Source: Nitrosomonadales bacterium (GTDB lineage Bacteria > Pseudomonadota > Gammaproteobacteria > Burkholderiales > Gallionellaceae). From it: a stretch of DNA of 64,000 bases. A program made the translations under genes and the position numbers. The DNA lies in assembly GCA_016214695.1 (NCBI GenBank), contig JACRNY010000001.1, positions 62,001 to 126,000 on the forward strand. Reading direction: 5' to 3'. A model generated the notes under the pieces. It was given only the letters and a program-made list of their open reading frames with translations, made no database searches and had not been told where the DNA came from. Of this stretch, positions 9,081-16,761 are shown one piece after another (within the stretch, counting starts at the first letter, position 1; every line of letters starts with the position of its first letter).

Positions 9081-9989
9081 ATGGCGATTCAATGGTTCCC
9101 CGGACACATGACCTCGGCGAAGAAGAAAGCGACCGAGACCATGGAGCGCATCGATGTCGTCATCGAGGTGCTGGATGCGCGCGTGCCGGAAGCGGGCAGC
9201 AACCCGATGCTGCGCGAGATGCGCGAACATCGCCAGCGCCCCTGCCTCAAGGTACTGAACAAGGCCGACCTCGCCGACCCCGCCGCGACCAAGGCCTGGC
9301 TCGATCATTTCAACAGCCAGAAGAACGTGAAGGCTATCGCCATCTCGTGCAAGAAACCGGGCGAGGCCGCAAAGATCCCGAAACTGTGCCTGCCGCTGGC
9401 ACCGCATCGCGGCACGGTGCTCAAGCCCCTGCGCATGATGGTGATGGGCATCCCCAACGTGGGAAAATCCACCTTCATCAACTCGCTGCTCAAACGCCGT
9501 ACCGCCGCCGTCGGCGACGAACCGGCCATCACCAAGAACCTGCAACACTTCGAACTCAACGACCACATGCAGCTTATCGACACGCCGGGCATGATGTGGC
9601 CGAAGATCGCCTACGAGAGTGACGGTTACCTGCTCGCCGCCAGCAACCTGATCGGCCGCAACGCCTATCACGAAAGCGAAGTCGCCAGCTTCCTCGGCAA
9701 TCTGCTGATGACGCGCTATCCGGCGCTGGTCCGGCAGCGCTACAAGTCGGCAACCGCTGAAATGGACGGTTTCGCACTCATTGAAGCCATCGCCCAACAG
9801 CGCGGTTTCCGCATTCGCGGGAAGGAACTGGATCTGGAAAAGGCCGCGATGACCTTGCTGCAGGACTACCGCACCGGCACGCTGGGCCGCATCAGCCTGG
9901 AGACCCCGGCGACGCGTACCGAGATGATGCGCAACTCGACGCCGCAAGCGGACATAGCGCAGGACGAGGATCAGTCCGGCTCGGACTGA
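9081..9989 (+). CDS. rbgA: Ribosome biogenesis GTPase YlqF/RbgA
   Basis: A circularly permuted GTPase of 302 residues. Starting from the family signature MAIQWFPGHM, the G4 motif NKAD comes before the G1 P-loop GIPNVGKST and the G3 DTPGMMWP, which is the permuted order. RbgA/YlqF helps late maturation of the 50S subunit in Bacillus; the Gram-negative role is assumed similar. The start is supported by GGTGAT about eight bases upstream. A leader with two mini-ORFs precedes it. The last 19 bases overlap the convergent truncated-haemoglobin gene. Confidence 0.93.
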   Translation: MAIQWFPGHMTSAKKKATETMERIDVVIEVLDARVPEAGSNPMLREMREHRQRPCLKVLNKADLADPAATKAWLDHFNSQKNVKAIAISCKKPGEAAKIPKLCLPLAPHRGTVLKPLRMMVMGIPNVGKSTFINSLLKRRTAAVGDEPAITKNLQHFELNDHMQLIDTPGMMWPKIAYESDGYLLAASNLIGRNAYHESEVASFLGNLLMTRYPALVRQRYKSATAEMDGFALIEAIAQQRGFRIRGKELDLEKAAMTLLQDYRTGTLGRISLETPATRTEMMRNSTPQADIAQDEDQSGSD

Positions 9990-10375
9990 TTGCGCATGAA
10001 ATCGGCCACCTTGATGAAGGCCACCTTGAGTTCGTTGCGCAGCTGCTCTTCTTCAACCACCTCATCCACCGCCTGCCCCATGCACAGCAGCCACTGATCG
10101 CGCTCGGCCTTGCCGATGGCGAATGGCATATGGCGCTGGCGCAACATGGGATGGCCGAACTTCTCCATGAACAACTGCGGCCCACCCATCCAGCCCGAAA
10201 GGAACATGAACAGCTTGTCCTCGGAATTCTTCAGATCGGCAGCATGCATCTTGCGCACACCATGCACCTCGGGCAACTCGTCCATCAGATGATAGAAACG
10301 CTGCACCAGTTCGCGCACCTTCTTTTCCCCGCCGATGCGCTCGTAATGCGAGCGCTTGTCATTGCTGATCTGCAT
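9971..10375 (-). CDS. Group II truncated haemoglobin
   Basis: A 134-residue truncated globin. The group II pattern is clear: YERIGG near the start, FYHLMDELPE with the B10 Tyr, a haem-linked F8 His in FGHPMLRQRHMPF, and the G8 Trp in RDQWLLCM. Such proteins bind O2 or NO and are linked to nitrosative or oxidative stress and oxygen handling. Its start overlaps the end of the methyltransferase gene by 17 bases, so the two are probably cotranscribed; its 3' end overlaps rbgA on the other strand. The ligand used in vivo cannot be read from sequence. Confidence 0.92.
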   Translation of the reverse strand: MQISNDKRSHYERIGGEKKVRELVQRFYHLMDELPEVHGVRKMHAADLKNSEDKLFMFLSGWMGGPQLFMEKFGHPMLRQRHMPFAIGKAERDQWLLCMGQAVDEVVEEEQLRNELKVAFIKVADFMRNQSEPD

Positions 10376-11231
10376 CGTCTTGCTCCGTAAAGAATCTGTC
10401 TTTCATCTCTTCCAGCCCCACACTGTGGAGCACCTCATGCAACCGTTCCGCAGCGCGCTTGCGCGGCAGGTCCTTGTAACTGGCGATGATCAGCTCGTTC
10501 TTCATCGAGTGCTCCCAACCCACCAGTTCCGTAACCGTGACCTGGTAGCCGTGCGCCTCAAGTTGCAGGCAGCGCAGCACATTGGTGAGGTGGCTACCGA
10601 ATTCGCGGGTATGGATGGGATGCCGCCACAGTTCGACCAGCGCATCCCTGGCCAGTTGCTTGCCCTTGTTCTTGCGCAGCACCGCCGCCACCTCGGCCTG
10701 ACAGCAAGGCACCAGCACGATATGTTTCGCCTGCTTCGCCAGCGCGAAACGAATCGCATCGTCGGTCGCCGTGTTGCAGGCATGCAGCGCCGTCACCACG
10801 TCCACCTTCGCAGGCAGCTTGCCAGAGGCGATGGATTCTGCCACCGTCAGATTCAGGAACGACATACCGCTAAAACCCAACAGCTGCGCCAGCTCGCGCG
10901 AATGCGTCACCAGCTCCTCGCGCGTCTCGATGCCGTAGATGTGCGAAGCATCCTGCAATGTCTTGAAGAACAGATCGTACAGGATGAAACCCAGGTAGGA
11001 TTTGCCTGCACCGTGGTCCACCAGAGTGAGCGCGCCATGTTCGCTGCGCACATCTTCCAGCAGCGGCTCGATGAACTGGTACAAGTGGTACACCTGCTTC
11101 AGCTTGCGCCGCGAATCCTGGTTCATCTTGCCGTCGCGCGTCAGGATATGCAGTGCTTTCAGCAGCTCGATGGATTGACCTGTGCGGATCTCGGGATATT
11201 CTGGGGGGGGCGTCTTCTTCATGCCGTGCAT
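10359..11231 (-). CDS. SAM-dependent methyltransferase of unknown substrate
   Basis: A 290-residue class I methyltransferase. The SAM loop is visible as LVDHGAGKSYLGF with an acidic position after it (YGIETREE), then TALHACNTATDD and a conserved VPCCQ turn. This combination resembles the Methyltransf_32-type family, which includes RNA methyltransferase-like proteins, but the substrate is not known. ATG 11231 follows AAAGGAA closely; a second ATG three codons later is possible. Its start lies inside the tail of an old gene remnant, and it is followed by a truncated haemoglobin gene. Confidence 0.7.
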   Translation of the reverse strand: MHGMKKTPPPEYPEIRTGQSIELLKALHILTRDGKMNQDSRRKLKQVYHLYQFIEPLLEDVRSEHGALTLVDHGAGKSYLGFILYDLFFKTLQDASHIYGIETREELVTHSRELAQLLGFSGMSFLNLTVAESIASGKLPAKVDVVTALHACNTATDDAIRFALAKQAKHIVLVPCCQAEVAAVLRKNKGKQLARDALVELWRHPIHTREFGSHLTNVLRCLQLEAHGYQVTVTELVGWEHSMKNELIIASYKDLPRKRAAERLHEVLHSVGLEEMKDRFFTEQDDADQQ

Positions 11232-11428
11232 TTTCCTTTATTTCCGGCTCTTGGCAATGGCGCCAGCGCTGCAATGATGTCTGCCGGCAGCCGCGGCAGC
11301 TCTCCGCAAATCTGCGCGGCCTGCTCGAACAATTGGACATGACGTGCCTCCTCCTCTCCGGACTCGGTGGAGAAATACACGCCGCCGTAGCGATCAGAGA
11401 ATGGCTATCCGCCTTTCAAGTTCAGCAT
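11219..11428 (-). pseudogene. Remnant resembling the N-terminus of MnmC, with an in-frame TAG
   Basis: Read on the minus strand from ATG 11428, seven codons (MLNLKGG) are followed by TAG at 11405-11407 and then, in the same frame, an open stretch of about 60 codons to TGA at 11219. The post-stop part begins PFSDRYGGVYFSTESGEEE and continues ARHV, close to the beginning of the tRNA methyltransferase domain of MnmC (P-S-x-F/Y-x-x-VYFS-x-x-x-G-x-x-E-x-R-x-V). No SAM domain follows; the frame ends inside the next gene's start. It is best read as a decayed, truncated gene. Similarity is judged by eye. Confidence 0.4.
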
Positions 11429-11441
11429 GGTCCAAACGAAG

Positions 11442-11462
11442 CCGGCGGGACTCGCCCGCCGG
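11442..11462 (-). terminator. Hairpin terminator after the PsiF-repeat gene
   Basis: CCGGCGGG at 11442-11449 pairs perfectly with CCCGCCGG at 11455-11462 around five bases. On the minus strand it is followed by CTTCGTTTGG, a modest T-rich tail, 25 bases after the stop of the small secreted protein. Confidence 0.6.
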
Positions 11463-11486
11463 AATTCGTGCATCGGATGCTTCGAT

Positions 11487-11747
11487 TTACTTGGCTGCGG
11501 ATTCGCACTTCTTCATGGAAGCCGCTTTGGCGGCGCCGGCCAGCGGCTTGCCGTCCTTGCTCACTGCTTTGGCTTCACAGGCTGCGGACACCGCATCCTT
11601 CTCGCACTTTTTCATGAAGGCATTCTTGGCGGCACCGGCCAGGGGCTTGCCATCCTTGCTCACAGCTTTGGCCTCGCAACCTGAATCGGCGAAAGCGGTG
11701 TTAACGACGAAACAAAAAACCAGTGCGGCAAAAACGATCTTTTTCAT
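11487..11747 (-). CDS. Small secreted protein with two PsiF repeats
   Basis: An 86-residue protein with a signal peptide (MKKIVFAALVFCFVVNTAFA) and then two nearly identical units of about 29 residues, each CEAKAVSKDGKPLAGAAK followed by a MKKCE end. This is the PsiF repeat, named from a phosphate-starvation-induced E. coli protein of unknown function. Two Cys per repeat suggest disulfides in the periplasm. The near identity of the two DNA copies points to recent tandem duplication or conversion. It stands alone between terminators. Confidence 0.85.
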   Translation of the reverse strand: MKKIVFAALVFCFVVNTAFADSGCEAKAVSKDGKPLAGAAKNAFMKKCEKDAVSAACEAKAVSKDGKPLAGAAKAASMKKCESAAK

Positions 11748-11787
11748 ACTCGGCTCTCCTGAAATCCTTGAAATTTTATGGTTGCAT

Positions 11788-12672
11788 TCAACCGGCGCGG
11801 ATTATAGCCCACCAACGCGCGCCCCACTGATGCAGACAAAGACCGAAGATGATGCTCGCCGCCCCCAGCCACACCTGCGGCAGCACGGCCTCGTCGTTCA
11901 ACCCGTGCCCCAGCAGCAAGGCCAGCACTGGCGTAACCAGCGTGATCAGCGCAACACGCCCCGCCTCCATGTGCTTGATGAGGTAATAATACAGCGCGAA
12001 ACCGAGCACGGAGCCGAACACTCCCAGATACACCGTTGCCGCCATTGCGCGCTCCGGCACGGCCTCCGGCAAATGACCGTCCACCAGCCACCATGCGATG
12101 AAAAACAAGGGCAATGCCACCACCAGTGTCCCCAGCGTCATCGCCAGCGGGGGACTGTCATCACCGATGCGCTTGAGCCACACCAGCCCTAGCGACTGCG
12201 ATGCCACTGCCACGAACAAGGCAAGCAAGCCGATAGCGGCCCCCTCGCCCAGATCGATGCCGCCCTGGAACACCAGCAACAGGCCGAGCACTCCCAGCAG
12301 CATCCCCGCCAGCTTGCTGGGCGTCAGCATCTCCTCCTTCAGCCACAACATCGCCCCGAGACTGGTGATGAGGGGCGACAGGCCGAACAGCACCGAGATC
12401 ATGCCGGAGCTAACGAACTGCGACGACCAATAGGTGAGCGCCATCGCCGCGAACATGCTCAGGCCTCCCGCCAGATAAGTCAGCAATGCCTTGCGGTGCA
12501 GCGGCAGCGGGACGCGAAATACCGCCAGCAAAACCGCACACAGCAACACACCGACGGTCATGCGCGAGAACACCGCGAAGCTGAAACCGATGCCCAGCGC
12601 GCTCCATTTGATGGCGAGTGGCGTGGTTGACCAGATCAGGATGACCGAAACGAATGCTGCCGGAAGCGACAT
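11788..12672 (-). CDS. EamA/DMT-family exporter
   Basis: A 294-residue membrane protein of the drug/metabolite transporter superfamily with ten hydrophobic helices in two EamA repeats (residues ~1-140 and ~150-290). The start is set at ATG 12672, preceded by AAGGAG, giving the expected MSLPAAFVSVILIWSTTPLA. Relatives export amino acids, purines or toxic compounds; the substrate here is unknown. The 5' region holds a short peptide frame, a strong intrinsic terminator and a second hairpin, so expression is probably controlled by attenuation. Confidence 0.88.
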   Translation of the reverse strand: MSLPAAFVSVILIWSTTPLAIKWSALGIGFSFAVFSRMTVGVLLCAVLLAVFRVPLPLHRKALLTYLAGGLSMFAAMALTYWSSQFVSSGMISVLFGLSPLITSLGAMLWLKEEMLTPSKLAGMLLGVLGLLLVFQGGIDLGEGAAIGLLALFVAVASQSLGLVWLKRIGDDSPPLAMTLGTLVVALPLFFIAWWLVDGHLPEAVPERAMAATVYLGVFGSVLGFALYYYLIKHMEAGRVALITLVTPVLALLLGHGLNDEAVLPQVWLGAASIIFGLCLHQWGARWWAIIRAG

Positions 12673-12738
12673 GATTTTCTCCTTGGCTCGACCCACATGC
12701 CGTTCGCATGAGCCCTTGGGCGAACGGTGAAAAACAAA

Positions 12739-12765
12739 AAGGCCACAGATTCTGTCTGTGGCCTT
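12739..12765 (-). terminator. Intrinsic terminator in the leader of the EamA exporter
   Basis: An 11-bp perfect stem (AAGGCCACAGA / TCTGTGGCCTT) with a five-base loop is followed on the minus strand by TTTTTGTTTTT. It lies 28 bases after the leader peptide stop and 66 bases before the exporter start. The 5' arm can instead pair with a segment of the leader ORF (12810-12821), so it is likely a regulated terminator rather than a plain asparagine-synthase-like gene end. Confidence 0.8.
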
Positions 12766-12793
12766 GGGAAAATCGTTGCAACTGAATACTGAA

Positions 12794-12898
12794 TTAGTGC
12801 GAACTCTCCGGACCACCAGACGCTACGCGCCATACCGCGCGCAGATGTGCGAACGGCAGGACGTTGGTTTTGCGAATGATGGCGTGCATGGAATTCAT
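12794..12898 (-). CDS. 34-codon putative leader peptide of the EamA exporter
   Basis: A short open frame starts eight bases after the amidotransferase stop codon. It begins MNSMHAIIRKTN and ends RAVWRVASGGPESSH before TAA. It has no strong Shine-Dalgarno of its own, so translation may be coupled to the upstream gene. GTCTGGTGGTC in its SGGP codons (12811-12821) is complementary, with one bulged G, to the 5' arm of the terminator at 12739-12765. Ribosome stalling could therefore switch the RNA between terminator and antiterminator. Which amino acid or drug causes stalling is not evident. Confidence 0.5.
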   Translation of the reverse strand: MNSMHAIIRKTNVLPFAHLRAVWRVASGGPESSH

Positions 12899-12905
12899 GG
12901 CTGGA

Positions 12906-14696
12906 TTATGCGGGAGCAGAGGAAGCGCCGTCAACATTGATCTGCAACCACCACTCCAGCAGCGCCAGATGCCATAGCTTGCTGCCCTGGATGCGCGTGA
13001 GATGCGCCTCGGGATCGGCCAGCAGCTTCTCCACATAGTCGCGCCGGTACAGGCCGCGCTTGCGACAGGCATCCGAATCCAGCAAAGCGCGCATCTTCTC
13101 CAGGAACTCGCCGCGCACATATTTCAGCGCGGGCACCGGGAAATAACCCTTGGGTCGGTCGATCACCGCATCGGGGATGATGCCGCGCGCCACCGCCTTG
13201 AGCGGGAACTTGCCGCCTTCTTTCAGTTTGAGCGAAGGCGGCATGCGTGCTGCGAGTTCCACCAGTTCGTGATCAAGGAAAGGCACGCGCGCCTCCAGCC
13301 CCCAGGCCATGGTCATGTTGTCCACACGCTTCACCGGGTCGTCCACCATCAGCCCAGTCACATCGAGACGGAACACCTCGTCGAGGAACTCGTCTGCCTG
13401 AGGTTGTGCAAGTTCGCCACTCACCCATTCCGAGGTCACGTCCGGCACGGCATAGGCATCGCTCATCATCGCCAGATATTCGCTGTGGTCGCGATCGAAG
13501 TAGTGCTGTGAGAAACGCGTCAACGGTGAACCCTGTGCCGCGTCCATGCGCGGATACCAGAAATAGCCGCCGAACACCTCGTCCGCACCCTGCCCCGCCA
13601 GCACCACCTTCACTTCGTCCGCCACTTTCTCGCTCAGCAGATAAAAAGCAGTCACGTCGTAGCTGGGCATCGGCTCGCTCATCTGCGCGATGGCCTCGGG
13701 CAGCGTCTCCAGCACCGCGCTGTTGGGCAGTGCGAACTTGTGATGGTGGGTGTTGAAATGCTGCGCCACCAGGTCGGAATACTCGAACTCGTGTCCCGGT
13801 TCGCCCGCCACTTCCTCGAAGCCGATGGAGAAGGTGTTGAGGTTCTCCACATGGTCGGCCAGCAGCCCGACCAGCAGGCTGGAATCCAGCCCGCCGGAGA
13901 GCAGTATGCCCACCGGCACGTCGGAGGCGAGGCGATGCCGCTCCACCGCACGAAGCAACACGGCGCGCGTCGCGGCCAGCCATTCCTGCTCGGACAGTGG
14001 ATTGCCCGGGCGCGTCGCGTCCAGCGACCAGTAGCGTTGCAGCTTCACCTCGCCGGCAGCGGTGAAGGTCATGGTGTGCGCGGGCGGCAACTTCTTCACC
14101 CCGCGCAGGAGGGTGCGTGGCGCAGGCACGACGCTATGCAGGGTGAAGTGATGGTGCAGCGCCACCGGATCGAGACTGGTGTCCACCCCGCCCGCCGCGA
14201 GCAATGCCTGCAGCGTGGAAGCGAAACGCAGATGTGCACCATCCAGCGCGTAATACAGCGGCTTGATGCCAAGCCGGTCGCGCGCCAGGAACAGCGACTT
14301 GTCGCGCATGTCCCAGACAGCGAAAGCGAACATGCCGTAGAAACGCTGCACGCACTTTTCGCCCCAGGCGTGATATGCCTTGAGGATGACCTCGCTGTCG
14401 CCCTCGGAGAAGAAGTCGTAGCCCATCTCCAGCAGCTCGGCGCGCAGTTCCCTGTAGTTGTAGATGGTGCCGTTGAACACCAGTGCGAGCTGCAGATCCT
14501 TGTCCACCATGGGCTGGTCCGAGTGCGCACTCAGATCGATGATGGACAGACGGCGATGACCGAACGCCAGCACGTCGCCGCTGAAGAAGCCTTCGTGATC
14601 CGGCCCGCGCCGCGCCAGCTTCGCCGTCATGCGTTTGAGCGCGCCCATATCCGGCGCAGATTTGTCGAAACGCAATTCACCGCAGATGCCGCACAT
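12906..14696 (-). CDS. AsnB/AsnO-type glutamine-dependent amidotransferase (possibly N-acetylglutaminylglutamine amidotransferase)
   Basis: A 596-residue asparagine-synthetase-family enzyme. Met-Cys2 (MCGICGELRF) provides the class II glutaminase nucleophile, with RRGPDHEG and FNGTIYNYRELRAE in the glutaminase half. The ATP-pyrophosphatase loop SGGLDSS opens the synthetase half, followed by AGQGADEVFGGYFWYPR. The overall look (HRRLSIIDLS, HEFEYSDLVA) is closest to the AsnO-like group that amidates N-acetylglutaminylglutamine to an osmolyte, but the ATP-grasp synthetase normally beside it is absent. Ordinary asparagine synthesis remains an alternative. It is divergent from an MFS gene. Confidence 0.7.
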   Translation of the reverse strand: MCGICGELRFDKSAPDMGALKRMTAKLARRGPDHEGFFSGDVLAFGHRRLSIIDLSAHSDQPMVDKDLQLALVFNGTIYNYRELRAELLEMGYDFFSEGDSEVILKAYHAWGEKCVQRFYGMFAFAVWDMRDKSLFLARDRLGIKPLYYALDGAHLRFASTLQALLAAGGVDTSLDPVALHHHFTLHSVVPAPRTLLRGVKKLPPAHTMTFTAAGEVKLQRYWSLDATRPGNPLSEQEWLAATRAVLLRAVERHRLASDVPVGILLSGGLDSSLLVGLLADHVENLNTFSIGFEEVAGEPGHEFEYSDLVAQHFNTHHHKFALPNSAVLETLPEAIAQMSEPMPSYDVTAFYLLSEKVADEVKVVLAGQGADEVFGGYFWYPRMDAAQGSPLTRFSQHYFDRDHSEYLAMMSDAYAVPDVTSEWVSGELAQPQADEFLDEVFRLDVTGLMVDDPVKRVDNMTMAWGLEARVPFLDHELVELAARMPPSLKLKEGGKFPLKAVARGIIPDAVIDRPKGYFPVPALKYVRGEFLEKMRALLDSDACRKRGLYRRDYVEKLLADPEAHLTRIQGSKLWHLALLEWWLQINVDGASSAPA

Positions 14697-14770
14697 GCCG
14701 GACTCCAGAAGATTCAGTTGCGCGATTATCGCCTACTGTCGCGGCATTTGCCTGCCCCCAACCTGATAAA

Positions 14771-16033
14771 ATGTCGGCGATGCATACCACCCTCACCCCG
14801 CAGCGCGAAAAGTATTTCCTGCTCACCCTTGCGGGTATCCAGTTCAGCCACATCCTCGACTTCATGATCATGATGCCGCTGGGCCCGATCCTGATGGCCG
14901 AGTTCGGCATCGGCACGCACGAGTTCGGCCTGCTGGTGGCTTCCTACAGTTTCAGCGCGGCGCTTTGCGGCTTCCTCGCCGCCACCTTCATCGACCGCTT
15001 TGAGCGCAAGCGCCTGGTGCTGCTCATATTCGGCCTGTTCGGCATCGCCACACTGGCCTGCGGGCTTGCGCCCGGCTATGTCACGCTGCTGGTCGCACGC
15101 GGACTGGCCGGCGCCTTCGGCGGTGTACTCGGCGCGCTGGTGCAGACCATGGTCGGGGACGTCATCCCGTTCGCACGCCGCGCCCGCGCCAGCAGCACCG
15201 TCTCCACCGCCTTCTCAGTCTCAACGGTGGCGGGCGTACCACTCTCGCTGTGGATGGCGAACCACCTGCAATGGCGCGCACCGTTCGTCTTCATCGCCGT
15301 GCTGGTCGGGCTGTTCATCTTCGTGGGTTACCGTTTCCTGCCCGAACTGCGCCATCACATGCGCCCTTCGACAGGCTCAGGACAGGCGAAACGCGCCCAT
15401 CCGTTCTCAGCCATGTTCGAGGTGTTGCGCGATGCCAACCACCTGCGCGCGCTGCTCTACTCCTCGCTCATCATCTTTTCCGGCTTCACGGTGATCCCCT
15501 ATATCACGGTATATGCCGTCGGCAACGTCGGCATCGCGCAGGCCGATATCCCGTTGATCTATTTCGCCGGCGGTGCGGCGACCTTCTTCACCGCGCGCCT
15601 GATCGGCCACTGGGCCGACCAGCACGGCAAGGTGGAGGTGTATCGCATCATCGCCGTCGCCGCCATGCTGCCGCTGCTGGTCGTCACCCACATCGGCGCG
15701 GCACCACTATGGGCATGGCTGCTCTGCACCACAGCCTTCTTCGTACTGGTGTCGGGCCGCTTCATCCCGGCGATGGCCATCATCACCTCGGCGGCCCGCC
15801 CCCATCTGCGCGGTACCTTCATGTCATTGAATGGCACCATGCAATCGCTCGCCATGGGGCTGGCCACCACGCTGGCCGGCTTCATCATCACGCAGGACAG
15901 CGCGGGCAATATCGTGGGTTACCAGATGGTGGGCTATGTCGCGGTCGCGGCCAACCTGGTGGCGATCTGGTTCGTTTCGCGCATCGTGATGCACGACCAG
16001 CATCCCAACCTGCCGGACGTGGTACCCAAATGA
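14771..16033 (+). CDS. MFS transporter
   Basis: A 420-residue, 12-helix major facilitator superfamily carrier of the AraJ-like drug/sugar efflux type. The motif after helix 2 (DRFERKRLVLL) is the A-motif equivalent. The central cytoplasmic loop contains RPSTGSGQAKRAH, which is encoded by a dispersed GACAGGCTCAGG-type repeat (15363-15390) that has landed in frame. The stop overlaps the rsuA start (ATGA), so both are cotranscribed. An ATG three codons downstream is an alternative start. The substrate cannot be read. Confidence 0.85.
   Translation: MSAMHTTLTPQREKYFLLTLAGIQFSHILDFMIMMPLGPILMAEFGIGTHEFGLLVASYSFSAALCGFLAATFIDRFERKRLVLLIFGLFGIATLACGLAPGYVTLLVARGLAGAFGGVLGALVQTMVGDVIPFARRARASSTVSTAFSVSTVAGVPLSLWMANHLQWRAPFVFIAVLVGLFIFVGYRFLPELRHHMRPSTGSGQAKRAHPFSAMFEVLRDANHLRALLYSSLIIFSGFTVIPYITVYAVGNVGIAQADIPLIYFAGGAATFFTARLIGHWADQHGKVEVYRIIAVAAMLPLLVVTHIGAAPLWAWLLCTTAFFVLVSGRFIPAMAIITSAARPHLRGTFMSLNGTMQSLAMGLATTLAGFIITQDSAGNIVGYQMVGYVAVAANLVAIWFVSRIVMHDQHPNLPDVVPK
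15363..15390 (+). repeat. Dispersed CTTCGACAGGCTCAGG repeat inside the MFS gene
   Basis: CCTTCGACAGGCTCAGGACA within the coding frame matches the repeat also found at 52101-52194, 59751-59776 and 61721-61847. Here it encodes part of the central loop between helices 6 and 7. Confidence 0.75.
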
Positions 16034-16749
16034 GCAAGCTTCCCCTGGACCGCATCCTGCAATCGCAGGGCTTCGGCACGCGCAAGTGGTGCCAGCACCT
16101 GATCGAAGACGGCGAAGTCCGTATAGGCGGCGAAGTCGTCACAGACACGCGCAGCAGCTTAGAGACCAACGGCCTCGAATTCTCGGTGTATGACGAAGTC
16201 TGGAAATACCGCGAGCACATCTACATCGCGCTGAACAAACCCGCCGACTACGAATGCTCGCGCAAGCCCAGTCATCATCCGGGTGTACTGTCGTTGTTGC
16301 CGGAACAATTCGCCAACCGCGACGTGCAGCCAGTCGGCCGCCTCGACCACGACACCACCGGCCTGTTGCTGATGTCGGATGACGGCACCTTCATCCACGC
16401 CCAATCCTCGCCCAAACGCCATGTACCCAAGATCTACGTCGCCACCGCGCACGAGGCGGTGACGCCGGAACTGGTCAAACATCTGCTGGCAGGCGTGAAG
16501 CTGCACGACGAACCCGCCCCGCTCGCCGCCATCCTGTGCGAGAAGCTGGATGAGCACAGGCTCAAGATCGTGCTGGAGCAGGGAAAGTACCATCAGGTGA
16601 AACGCATGCTGGCCGCCGCAGGAAACCATTGCACGGCGCTATGCCGCACGGAGATCGGCGGGTTGAAGCTTGAAGCGCTGGGGCTGCAGGAGGGCGAGTG
16701 GTGCTACCTGGAAGACGAACAGCTCGCGCTGCTCAAACCAGCGGAGTAA
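16030..16749 (+). CDS. rsuA: RsuA-family 16S rRNA pseudouridine synthase
   Basis: A 239-residue RsuA-like enzyme: an N-terminal S4 domain (LDRILQSQGFGTRKWCQ), then the catalytic motif PVGRLDHDTTGLLLMSDDG with its Asp, and the HQVKRMLAAAG motif near the end. Length and motifs fit RsuA, which forms pseudouridine 516 in 16S rRNA, and separate it from the longer RluB at 3710-4552. ATG overlaps the MFS stop by four bases. The exact target residue is inferred from the family. Confidence 0.85.
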   Translation: MSKLPLDRILQSQGFGTRKWCQHLIEDGEVRIGGEVVTDTRSSLETNGLEFSVYDEVWKYREHIYIALNKPADYECSRKPSHHPGVLSLLPEQFANRDVQPVGRLDHDTTGLLLMSDDGTFIHAQSSPKRHVPKIYVATAHEAVTPELVKHLLAGVKLHDEPAPLAAILCEKLDEHRLKIVLEQGKYHQVKRMLAAAGNHCTALCRTEIGGLKLEALGLQEGEWCYLEDEQLALLKPAE

Positions 16750-16761
16750 AGCCCGCCATAT

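Noticed and set aside
15250-16749. A 499-codon frame joining MFS sequence to rsuA
   Set aside because: The first half is out of frame with the transporter and rich in Arg and His; only the part from 16030 is real.
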